DNA from: Vicingaceae bacterium
GTDB lineage: Bacteria; Bacteroidota; Bacteroidia; Flavobacteriales_E; Vicingaceae
Length of the DNA stretch: 34,031 bases
NCBI GenBank assembly: GCA_029251425.1
Contig: JAQXDJ010000303.1
Coordinates: 1 to 34,031 of the forward strand
Direction of reading: 5' to 3'
The position numbers and the translations under genes were made by a program. The first letter of the stretch is position 1, and every line of letters begins with the position of its first letter. This document shows, in pieces, positions 1 through 8,160 of the stretch. The notes below the pieces were generated by a model, which did not search any database, was not told where the DNA came from, and was given only the letters and a program-made list of their open reading frames with translations.

Positions 1-251
1 AAATAGATAATATTATATCTTGCTCTTACAGCAGCGAGGAAATTACGCATGGGCATTTATTAGGAAAAGTAGACTCGAGAGGAAACATACAAATGAGTTA
101 TCATCAAATTAACACCCAAGGAGCATTAATGAATGGTATTTGTAGTTCTAAACCAGAGCTTCTAGATAATGGGAAAATTCGTTTACTAGAAGAATGGCAA
201 TGGACCTCTGGAGATAAATCCAAAGGAAGGTCAATACTTGAAGAGGTTTAA
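1..251 (+). CDS. Partial CDS (5' end outside window), small protein resembling those annotated 'n-acetylglutamate synthase' in Bacteroidetes
   Basis: Open frame from position 3 to TAA at 249-251: IDNIISCSYSSEEITHGHLLGKVDSRGNIQMSYHQINTQGALMNGICSSKPELLDNGKIRLLEEWQWTSGDKSKGRSILEEV*. The GKIRLxEEWQWTxGDxSKGxSIxEE ending is familiar from this small family. Confidence 0.7.
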   Translation, partial: IDNIISCSYSSEEITHGHLLGKVDSRGNIQMSYHQINTQGALMNGICSSKPELLDNGKIRLLEEWQWTSGDKSKGRSILEEV

Positions 252-264
252 TCGGAGATGTCAA

Positions 265-1548
265 TTATTCTTCATACTTCTCACTATACTTTCTAAACAA
301 TTTCTTTTGGTGGTTATCTATATCAATTAAACGTCCTTGTATAAAAGCTGTTTTAATGTTGTTTGTTCGCATGTCTAAGGCATCTCCTTCAGAAATAAAT
401 AGTGTTGCATCCTTTCCAATTTCTAAACTGCCCACTAAATTATCTATACCTAAAATTTTAGCCGTATTTAAGGTAATTAGTTTTAAGGCCTCTTCTTTTT
501 CCATGCCATAAGCAGCAGCGGTTCCCGCATAAAAAGGCAAGTTTCGTGTTTGCATAGCTGCCATATCTCCTGCATTTTCTAAGCAAAACAAAACTCCTGC
601 ATCAAACAGCTTTTTTGGCATTTTGTAAGGTAAATAAACATCTTCTTCTTGGTGTGTAGGTAAACTATGTACTCGCTTTAAAATAACCGACACCTTGTTT
701 TCATTTAACATATCGGTTGCCATCCAAGCATCATAACCTCCAACAATAACGAGTTTTGTAACTTCGTGCTTCTTAGAAAAATTAATCGCTTCTGTTATTT
801 CTTTAATAAAATTTGCATGGATATAAAGTGTTTTTTCTCCATTAAAAACTCCTCTCATTGCCTCAAAACGTAAGTTCTTTTCTTCATGTACTTTCTTTTT
901 AGAATATGCTAGTGCGTTGTTAAAGAAGGTGTTTAAATTAGCTATTGATTTGTCGTAATTTTTATTGGTTTTACCTGTCCACCTGTTGTACATCCCTTCC
1001 CAATTTAAATGTACTCCATCATCTTTTTTAATAATAGCATCTTCCCAATTCCAAGCATCAAAATGAACGATTGAAGAGGTTCCTGATATGGTTCCAGAAC
1101 GCGGAGTAATTTGCCCCAATAAAACACCATTAGAACGAACAGTTGTTGTTATTTTAGATTCGGTATTGTAGGCAATAATTGATCTGACATGTGGTTTAAA
1201 AATTCCATATTCAGCATAATCATGCGTCATTCTAACCGCATCAATTTCTGTTAACCCTAAAGTTGAGTTTGGCGTAATAAACCCTGGATAAATGTGCTGC
1301 GATTCATTTAGTTTAATAACTGTATCAAACTGCTTAAAATCTATTTTAATAGCAGCAGCATTTGCCACCTCAGTTAATTTTCCGTTTTCAAAAGCAATGG
1401 CCGAATTTTTAATGATTTCACCTGTTCCTAAATGAGCAATTCCATTTAGCAATAAAATTTTACTTGCTTGTTTTGGTCCTGGAGTTTCAATTTGGGCCGT
1501 TGAACTCAAAAAGGTTCCTATAAATAATAATACGAGTATGTTTTTCAT
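265..1548 (-). CDS. Secreted amidohydrolase-family protein, apparently lacking the HxH metal motif
   Basis: ORF 265..1572; the ATG at 1546-1548 gives the signal peptide MKNILVLLFIGTFLSSTAQ. The C-terminus ITLNTAKILGIDNLVGSLEIGKDATLFI is typical of imidazolonepropionase-like amidohydrolases. Confidence 0.85.
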   Translation of the reverse strand: MKNILVLLFIGTFLSSTAQIETPGPKQASKILLLNGIAHLGTGEIIKNSAIAFENGKLTEVANAAAIKIDFKQFDTVIKLNESQHIYPGFITPNSTLGLTEIDAVRMTHDYAEYGIFKPHVRSIIAYNTESKITTTVRSNGVLLGQITPRSGTISGTSSIVHFDAWNWEDAIIKKDDGVHLNWEGMYNRWTGKTNKNYDKSIANLNTFFNNALAYSKKKVHEEKNLRFEAMRGVFNGEKTLYIHANFIKEITEAINFSKKHEVTKLVIVGGYDAWMATDMLNENKVSVILKRVHSLPTHQEEDVYLPYKMPKKLFDAGVLFCLENAGDMAAMQTRNLPFYAGTAAAYGMEKEEALKLITLNTAKILGIDNLVGSLEIGKDATLFISEGDALDMRTNNIKTAFIQGRLIDIDNHQKKLFRKYSEKYEE

Positions 1549-1575
1549 CTTTTTTCTTTTTCTAATTGCCAAAAA

Positions 1576-4500
1576 TTATTCTCCAACAGTATCACAGTGA
1601 TAATGCTTTGGTTTTTTACTCATTGCCTTTTGTGTTTTTGCTCCTCCATTTTTAGCAACAATCATTTTTTCTATTATTCGAGCTTTTTCCTCTTGGTTTG
1701 CTTTTTGGTTTTCAGCATCTTTTTCAATATCAAAATAAACTGCCCCATCAATTATCGTTTTTTCAACCTTAGCATAAATAGAAAGCGGGTTATCCGACCA
1801 CAACACTACATCAGCATCTTTTCCAATTTTAATACTCCCTAATTTATTGTCTAAATGCAATAATTTTGCAGGGTTAAGTGTAACAAATTTCCAAGCTTCC
1901 TCTTCACTAACTCCACCATATTTTACCGCTTTAGCAGCTTCTTGGTTTAGTCTTCTTCCCATTTCTGCATCATCAGAATTAAAAGCTACTGTAATTCCTT
2001 GGTTGTGCATTATTGCTCCATTGTAAGGAATAGCATCATTCACCTCAAATTTATAAGCCCACCAATCAGAAAAAGTAGATCCACCAACACCATGTTCCTT
2101 CATCTTATCAGCCACTTTATACCCTTCTAAAATATGGGTAAAAGTATTTACCATAAACCCCATAGAATCTGCAACGTGCATTAACATGTTAATCTCTCCT
2201 TGCTGGTATGAGTGACAAGAAATAAAACGTTCGCTATTCATAATTTCATTCAACGTTTCTAACTCTAAATCTCTTCTTGGAGCAACCGCTGTAGCTTTTT
2301 TCTTTTTAGGAGTAGCAGCAAAATTATCCCAAGCATTCTTGTACTCTCTAGCTCTTATAAAAGCATCATAATACACTTGTTCAACACCCATTCTTGTTTG
2401 TGGGAACCTGCTTCTTCCTCCTGCACGTTTAACATTTTCTCCTAAAGCAAACTTTATAAACCCTGGAGTATTTTTTATTTGCATAGAGTCTGGGCTGCTT
2501 CCCCACTTTAGCTTAATTATTGCCGATTGCCCTCCAACTGGATTACAAGATCCGTGTAATAATTGGGACGTGGTAACACCTCCTGCCAATTGACGATAAA
2601 TGTTAATGTCATCTGAATTAACAACATCTGCAATACTCACCTCAGCAGTAACAGATTGTGTACATTCATTTACTCCACGACTAATCGCGATGTGAGAGTG
2701 TTCATCAATAATTCCAGTTGTTAAATGCTTACCTGTTCCATCTACAACAATCGCTTCTGGGATCTCTAAATTATTCCCAATCGCTTCTATTATCCCATTT
2801 TTAAGTAAAACATCTGTATTTTTCAATATTCCTTCTACTTCGTTTGTCCAAACGGTTGCTCCTTTTATTAAAATTGTTTCGGCCTTTGGTAATGAATCAA
2901 ATCCGTAAGCCATGTTTGGGTATTGAATTCGAGGAATAAATAAAGAATCTTGTTCTTCTTTAGCTTCATCCTTTTTCTCTTTTTTCTTGTCTGATTTCGC
3001 TTTTATTGCTGTCCATTTAATCCAATCTCCATTAGATAATTGTCCATTTCCATCCCAAATACCAGTATTACTAGATACTGTTCCGCTTAATCGAATATTC
3101 CCTTTCTGAAAGTCATCATTTGGATTAAAACTCAACGAAATAGTATTTCCTTTGGCAACAACAGTTACCTTAACTTTAGAGGTATCTGCTTTGCCATCTT
3201 TAGTTCCTATAATTTTAATACTTCCTTTTAATTTTGAAGGTTCGCCAGTTACTTTTACTTCATAAATTTTAGCTCCTAAATTAACATCGTAATTACCTCT
3301 AACATCTAAAACATTGTAATCAGCAATAACATGTTTTTTACCCTTTATCCAGTTCTCATAAATAATAGTTTTCTCTGCAAATAAGTTTTCTGATGTAACA
3401 ATAAAATTAGCCAGTTTTCCTTTTTCTAAACTTCCTATTCTATCATATTCATTTAACAAATTTGCTGGAGAATACGTTAAAGCCTTTAATGCGTTTTCTT
3501 CAGAAATTCCTGATTTAATAGCTCTCCTTAAATTTTTAAAGAACACTTTTTTATCTTTTAAATCTGAGGTGGTAATAGAAAAATCAATTTCATTTTTTGC
3601 AAGTATTCCTAAATTATATGGAGCTAATTCCCAATTTTTAACATCAGAGTAATTTACTTTTAAAGCACTGTAAGCATCAGTTACATCATAAACTTCAGGA
3701 AAATTTAACGGTACAATTAATTTTCCTTCTGTTGCTTTAATTTCTTCAATTCTTTGATACTCATCTCCCCTTCCTTTAAAAACATATTGTAGCTCAAACT
3801 CATCACCAACCTTATCTGCTCTTAAAATGCTCAACTTATCGTTCGCTTCAAATATTTGAAGCATCTCTTTGTTTTTTGTAACAGCATCTAACGAAATATT
3901 AAATTCATCAGCATTTTCATTTTTCGAGAGCCAATCAGCATCATAATATGTTTGTCTAAGTAAGGCAATCATCCCCATTAAAGAACCTGGATAGCCTTGT
4001 GTTGAAGTTCCTTTGTTAAAGGATAAATGATTCGCAATGTTATTATTTAACATTACAGCATTTGCCTTATCGTTAGCTAAAGTTACCAAAGCCGAAGTTC
4101 CTCGCATTATTCCATCTTGTTGATGTGTCAATACAACACCGAATCCTAACTTTCTTAACTCTTCCGCTTTTTTAGGATTTACTTTAAACAGTTTTCCTGA
4201 TTCTACTTCTGCTTTTATTGCTTCATTCCAACCTAAAGCACCTCTTTGTTTTTGTTTTGAATGATTAACATGCCCTCCAGATTTATTTACTTTAGGTAAA
4301 GCAAGGCCATAATCCGAATATACATCGATTAACGAAGGATAAATATGCTTGCCATCTAAATCATATACAACAACATTATCCGGAAGACTTACATTTTTAG
4401 CGGCAGCCACCACTTTTCCGTCCTGGATTAGTAATGTTCCCTTCTCTATTGTTGTTTGATAATCAACATGAATTGTTGCATTTTTAAACGCATAATAATT

Positions 4501-4596
4501 ATGATTGGTGTTATGAGCTCCGTTTACATTAAACGTTTCTTGAGCCATTGATAGATATGAGCTCAACACAAATATGAAAAGAAATATTTTTCTCAT
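1576..4596 (-). CDS. Large two-module secreted amidohydrolase (imidazolonepropionase-like)
   Basis: 1006 aa with a signal peptide. Two amidohydrolase modules, each ending in NPAKLL/SPANLL..GSLEKGKxAxF-type sequences. The C-terminal module carries DEHSH. Confidence 0.88.
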   Translation of the reverse strand: MRKIFLFIFVLSSYLSMAQETFNVNGAHNTNHNYYAFKNATIHVDYQTTIEKGTLLIQDGKVVAAAKNVSLPDNVVVYDLDGKHIYPSLIDVYSDYGLALPKVNKSGGHVNHSKQKQRGALGWNEAIKAEVESGKLFKVNPKKAEELRKLGFGVVLTHQQDGIMRGTSALVTLANDKANAVMLNNNIANHLSFNKGTSTQGYPGSLMGMIALLRQTYYDADWLSKNENADEFNISLDAVTKNKEMLQIFEANDKLSILRADKVGDEFELQYVFKGRGDEYQRIEEIKATEGKLIVPLNFPEVYDVTDAYSALKVNYSDVKNWELAPYNLGILAKNEIDFSITTSDLKDKKVFFKNLRRAIKSGISEENALKALTYSPANLLNEYDRIGSLEKGKLANFIVTSENLFAEKTIIYENWIKGKKHVIADYNVLDVRGNYDVNLGAKIYEVKVTGEPSKLKGSIKIIGTKDGKADTSKVKVTVVAKGNTISLSFNPNDDFQKGNIRLSGTVSSNTGIWDGNGQLSNGDWIKWTAIKAKSDKKKEKKDEAKEEQDSLFIPRIQYPNMAYGFDSLPKAETILIKGATVWTNEVEGILKNTDVLLKNGIIEAIGNNLEIPEAIVVDGTGKHLTTGIIDEHSHIAISRGVNECTQSVTAEVSIADVVNSDDINIYRQLAGGVTTSQLLHGSCNPVGGQSAIIKLKWGSSPDSMQIKNTPGFIKFALGENVKRAGGRSRFPQTRMGVEQVYYDAFIRAREYKNAWDNFAATPKKKKATAVAPRRDLELETLNEIMNSERFISCHSYQQGEINMLMHVADSMGFMVNTFTHILEGYKVADKMKEHGVGGSTFSDWWAYKFEVNDAIPYNGAIMHNQGITVAFNSDDAEMGRRLNQEAAKAVKYGGVSEEEAWKFVTLNPAKLLHLDNKLGSIKIGKDADVVLWSDNPLSIYAKVEKTIIDGAVYFDIEKDAENQKANQEEKARIIEKMIVAKNGGAKTQKAMSKKPKHYHCDTVGE

Positions 4597-4621
4597 GAAA
4601 ATAATTTTAAATCGATGTTCT

Positions 4622-4629
4622 CAAAAATA
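4622..4629 (-). promoter_or_regulatory. Bacteroidetes -7 box (TATTTTTG) upstream of the large amidohydrolase gene
   Basis: CAAAAATA on + is TATTTTTG on -, a match to TAnnTTTG, about 25 nt before the ATG. Confidence 0.45.
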
Positions 4630-4713
4630 ATATTTTAAACTGAAAACGATTGTTAGAAAATGATGAATGGTAAGATAAATTCAAATTAGTTTAAATAAGA
4701 ACGAGTTTCTAAT

Positions 4714-4721
4714 TAAGTTTG
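4714..4721 (+). promoter_or_regulatory. -7 box TAAGTTTG upstream of the membrane protein gene at 4747
   Basis: Exact TAnnTTTG match 25 nt before the ATG. Confidence 0.5.
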
Positions 4722-4746
4722 CCTAACAGAACTTAAAACTTTCAAA

Positions 4747-5184
4747 ATGGGAACAGGATTATTACACACACATTCATTATTTAGATGGCTAGCAGCTGTT
4801 TTTTTACTTATTGCTATAATTAAATCATTAAGTGGTTGGTTAGGCAAAAAAGAGTACAACAAGTCTGACAATTTAGTAGCAATACTATTAATCAGTTTCA
4901 CTCACATTCAGTTTTTATTGGGGCTAGGACTTTATTTTATGAATGGATGGTTTAAGCAAATGTCTAACATGGGGGAATCTACTATTCGTTTTTGGGCAAT
5001 GGAACATGGGTTAATGATGTTGATTGCTATTGTATTAATTACATTAGGAAGAGTAAAATCAAAAAAAGCCGCTACAGATGAATTGAAACATAAAAAAGGA
5101 GCTATTTTTTACATTATAGCATTTGTTTTAATTCTTTGGGCTGGAATAATCAAACCACTTGCTTTAAGTAGAGGTTGGTTTTAA
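4747..5184 (+). CDS. Integral membrane protein with about 4 TM segments (often annotated 'cytochrome B'-like in Flavobacteriia)
   Basis: 145 aa MGTGLLHTHSLFRWLAAVFLLIAIIKSL...; H-x-H/SxFRW start, four hydrophobic segments. Confidence 0.7.
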   Translation: MGTGLLHTHSLFRWLAAVFLLIAIIKSLSGWLGKKEYNKSDNLVAILLISFTHIQFLLGLGLYFMNGWFKQMSNMGESTIRFWAMEHGLMMLIAIVLITLGRVKSKKAATDELKHKKGAIFYIIAFVLILWAGIIKPLALSRGWF

Positions 5185-5196
5185 GATTAAAATAAT

Positions 5197-6396
5197 TTGG
5201 GAAACAAAGGGCATAAAACTTCTGAACAAAAACACGAAACTGCTGTTTTAGTAGGCGTTTCTGTTAGAGGGCAAAAAGATAGTACAACTAAAGAGTACTT
5301 AGACGAATTAGCATTTTTAGCTAAAACTGCAGGTGTAGAAACATTAAAACGATTTACTCAAAAATTAGACAAGCCACATCCTAAAACCTTTATTGGAAAA
5401 GGAAAAATGGAAGATGTTCAAGCTTATGTCAAAGAACATTGCGTAGATATTGTCATTTTTGATGATGAATTAACACCTTCTCAACTAAGAAACATTGAAC
5501 GTATTTTAGAAGTTAAAATTCTAGATAGAAGTAATCTAATTTTAGACATATTTGCTACTAGAGCGCAAACAGCTCATGCACGAGCTCAAGTAGAACTAGC
5601 TCAATGCCAGTATATGTTGCCTCGTTTAACACGATTATGGACTCACCTGGATAGACAAAAAGGTGGTGGTGCAGGAATGCGTGGTCCAGGAGAAACCCAA
5701 ATAGAAACAGATAAGCGAATTATTACTCAAAAAATTACGCTACTAAAAGAGAAACTAAAGCAAATAGACAAACAAAAATCTACACAACGAAAGCAACGTA
5801 TGCAAATGGTTAGAGTTGCTTTAGTAGGATATACCAATGTTGGTAAATCTACTATAATGAATATGTTGAGCAAATCGGAAGTATTTGCCGAAAACAAACT
5901 ATTTGCTACGCTTGATACAACCATTAGAAAAGTAGTCATTCAAAACTTACCCTTCTTATTAACCGATACTGTTGGGTTTATTAGAAAACTACCTCATCAC
6001 TTGGTAGAATCTTTCAAATCAACTTTAGATGAAGTTAGAGATGCTGATGTTTTAGTGCATGTGGTTGATGTTTCGCACCCAAATTTTGAAGACCATGTGG
6101 CAGTTGTAAATGAAACTTTAAAAGACATTGGAGGTTTGGATAAGCCCACAATTGTTGTTTTTAATAAAGTTGATGCCTTTACTTATGTTAAAAAAGATGA
6201 AGATGATTTACTTCCTAAAACACGAGAAAATTATTCTTTAGAAGAACTCAAAAAGATGTGGATGTCTAATGTTGATCATCCTACAGTTTACATTTCGGCA
6301 GTTAAAAAAATAAATACTGATGAGTTGAAAGATGTAATGTATGAGCATATTAAAAGCACTCATTTAGACATTTACCCACACCAATTATTATATTAA
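5197..6396 (+). CDS. hflX: GTPase HflX
   Basis: GPGETQIETDKRII and the G1 motif GYTNVGKST, DTVGFIRKLPHHLVESFKSTLDE, NKVD. TTG start as called. Confidence 0.95.
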   Translation: MGNKGHKTSEQKHETAVLVGVSVRGQKDSTTKEYLDELAFLAKTAGVETLKRFTQKLDKPHPKTFIGKGKMEDVQAYVKEHCVDIVIFDDELTPSQLRNIERILEVKILDRSNLILDIFATRAQTAHARAQVELAQCQYMLPRLTRLWTHLDRQKGGGAGMRGPGETQIETDKRIITQKITLLKEKLKQIDKQKSTQRKQRMQMVRVALVGYTNVGKSTIMNMLSKSEVFAENKLFATLDTTIRKVVIQNLPFLLTDTVGFIRKLPHHLVESFKSTLDEVRDADVLVHVVDVSHPNFEDHVAVVNETLKDIGGLDKPTIVVFNKVDAFTYVKKDEDDLLPKTRENYSLEELKKMWMSNVDHPTVYISAVKKINTDELKDVMYEHIKSTHLDIYPHQLLY

Positions 6397-6404
6397 TACC
6401 TTTG
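6397..6404 (+). promoter_or_regulatory. -7 box TACCTTTG, 4 nt before the rbfA ATG
   Basis: Exact TAnnTTTG match, then CGCT, then ATG at 6409. Confidence 0.5.
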
Positions 6405-6408
6405 CGCT

Positions 6409-6747
6409 ATGAGTTCAATACGTCAACAAAAAGTAGAAAGATTATTGCAAAAGGAAATTAGCACAATTTTTCAATTAAATTATGGTGATTGGTTTCCCAA
6501 TACAATGGTTACAGTAACTGTTGTGAGGGTTTCTCCAGACTTCAGTTTTGCAAGAGTTTACTTAAGTGTTTTTGGTAAAATGGAACCAAAAGAATGTGTT
6601 GATTTAATCAACCAACATTCAAGCTTGGTTAGAGGAGAGCTTGGGCGAAGAATTGGTAAGCAACTAAGAATAACTCCTGATGTTGCTTTTTACATTGACG
6701 ATTCTTTAGATTATGCCGAAGAAATTGACAAACTGTTAAAAGAATAA
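6409..6747 (+). CDS. rbfA: 30S ribosome-binding factor A
   Basis: 112 aa; SSIRQQKVERLLQKEISTIFQ and the RIGKQLRITPDVAFYIDDSLDYAEEID motif of RbfA. Confidence 0.93.
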   Translation: MSSIRQQKVERLLQKEISTIFQLNYGDWFPNTMVTVTVVRVSPDFSFARVYLSVFGKMEPKECVDLINQHSSLVRGELGRRIGKQLRITPDVAFYIDDSLDYAEEIDKLLKE

Positions 6748-6749
6748 CA

Positions 6750-7955
6750 ATCAACTTTCCTTTCTATATCGCCAAACGTTATTTGATTTCTAAGAAATCA
6801 CACAATGTTATTAATATAATTTCTTGGATTTCGGTAACAGGTATTGCTGTTGGAACAATGGCTTTAATTATTGTTTTGTCTGCATTTAATGGATTAGAAA
6901 CATTGGTTGAAGATCTTTACGCTTCTTTTGATCCTGATTTAAAAATAACTGTTGTAGAAGGCAAAACATTTAACTCCGCAGACTTTCCGAAAGACAAAAT
7001 TTTAGCCTTAGATGCTGTTGAGTTTTATAATGCAGCACTAGAAGAAGTTACCCTTGTAAAGTACAACGACAAACAAACTGTAGCCACCATTAAAGGTGTA
7101 GAGAATAGTTTTTACCAAATGAGCGGTCTCGATTCTTTAATGATTGAGGGTTCGATTAATAACAACCCAGAAAACAAAAACAATGTTATTTTAGGTTGGG
7201 GAATAGCCAACCAATTAGGTCTTTATATTTCCGATTATTCTTTTCCAATAGGATTAATTGTTCCTAAAAAAGGAACTAAAAAGGGCTTTACTCCAGGGTC
7301 TGAATTTAATAGAAAAACGGCCGATGCTTCTGGTGTTTTTTCGGTAAACCCTGATTTTGACACTAAATATGTGCTAGGAAATTTAGAGTTTGTTCAAAGT
7401 TTATTGCAACAGAAAAATAGATTGTCTTCAGTAGAAATAGGCGTAAAGAAAAATGCTGATTGGATTGGTGTAAAAAATGAACTACAAAAAATTGTGGGTA
7501 ATAAATACAAAGTACAAACGCGCTACGAATTAAACGAATTGGTGTTTAAAACCAATAAAACCGAAAAATGGATTACCTTTTTAATATTGGCTTTTATTTT
7601 AGTAATTGCTTCTTTTAACATCATTGGTTCACTAACCATGTTAATTATCGACAAGCAAAAAGATGTTTGGATCCTTAAAACTATGGGGGCAAACAATGGT
7701 GTTATTCGTAAAATTTTCTTTGCCGAAGGAATGCTTATTAATTTATTAGGCGCAGTTTCAGGAATGGTAATTGGTGCATTTATTTGTTGGGTGCAAATAC
7801 AGTTTGGGTTATTGCGCTTAAACGGTGGTGTAGTAGAGTTTTATCCTATAGAACTCAATATTCTCGATTTTGTAAATGTCTCTATTATTGTAATAATTAT
7901 TGGTTTGATTGCTTCTTGGTACCCAGTACAAGTTCTAACTAAAAAGTACCTGTAA
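6750..7955 (+). CDS. ABC transporter permease, FtsX/LolC-LolE family
   Basis: ORF track starts at TTG 6783, but the family N-terminus (NFPFYIAKRYLISKKSHNVINIISWISVTGIAVGTMALIIVLSAFNGLE) continues in frame upstream to about 6750. Four TM segments. Confidence 0.85.
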   Translation: MNFPFYIAKRYLISKKSHNVINIISWISVTGIAVGTMALIIVLSAFNGLETLVEDLYASFDPDLKITVVEGKTFNSADFPKDKILALDAVEFYNAALEEVTLVKYNDKQTVATIKGVENSFYQMSGLDSLMIEGSINNNPENKNNVILGWGIANQLGLYISDYSFPIGLIVPKKGTKKGFTPGSEFNRKTADASGVFSVNPDFDTKYVLGNLEFVQSLLQQKNRLSSVEIGVKKNADWIGVKNELQKIVGNKYKVQTRYELNELVFKTNKTEKWITFLILAFILVIASFNIIGSLTMLIIDKQKDVWILKTMGANNGVIRKIFFAEGMLINLLGAVSGMVIGAFICWVQIQFGLLRLNGGVVEFYPIELNILDFVNVSIIVIIIGLIASWYPVQVLTKKYL

Positions 7956-7958
7956 CAG

Positions 7959-8160
7959 CTAATCCGTTTCTAACTCCCATTCAGCAGCATTATAATTTAT
8001 AGCTTTCTCTCGTTTTGGTGCTTTCGTAGTTCTGTAGAAAATATAGAAAAAACTTAGAAGGGATTAAACTAACAAAAACAAATGGTGTGAAGGAATAACG
8101 AAGTTGTTCTTTAGGGTTATAAACATAAGTAAGAGATCTTATTAAAAACCTATACTTATA
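7959..8160 (-). pseudogene. Possible frameshifted C-terminal remnant of a membrane protein
   Basis: Minus strand reads ...RSLTYVYNPKEQLRYSFTPFVFVSLIPSKFF in one frame, then FYIFYRTTKAPKREKAINYNAAEWELETD* in another (stop 7959-7961). No intact ORF. Confidence 0.4.

Noticed and set aside
949-960. ATTTGTCGTAAT, similar to half of the 18-bp dyad
   Set aside because: Lies inside an amidohydrolase CDS (YDKS codons) and lacks the other half-site; chance match.
4053-4067. GCATTTGCCTTAT, similar to dyad copy 1
   Set aside because: Intragenic, no left arm, no promoter at the 22-nt spacing.
4713-4901. 62-aa minus ORF
   Set aside because: Antisense to the membrane protein at 4747, which has a good upstream -7 box.
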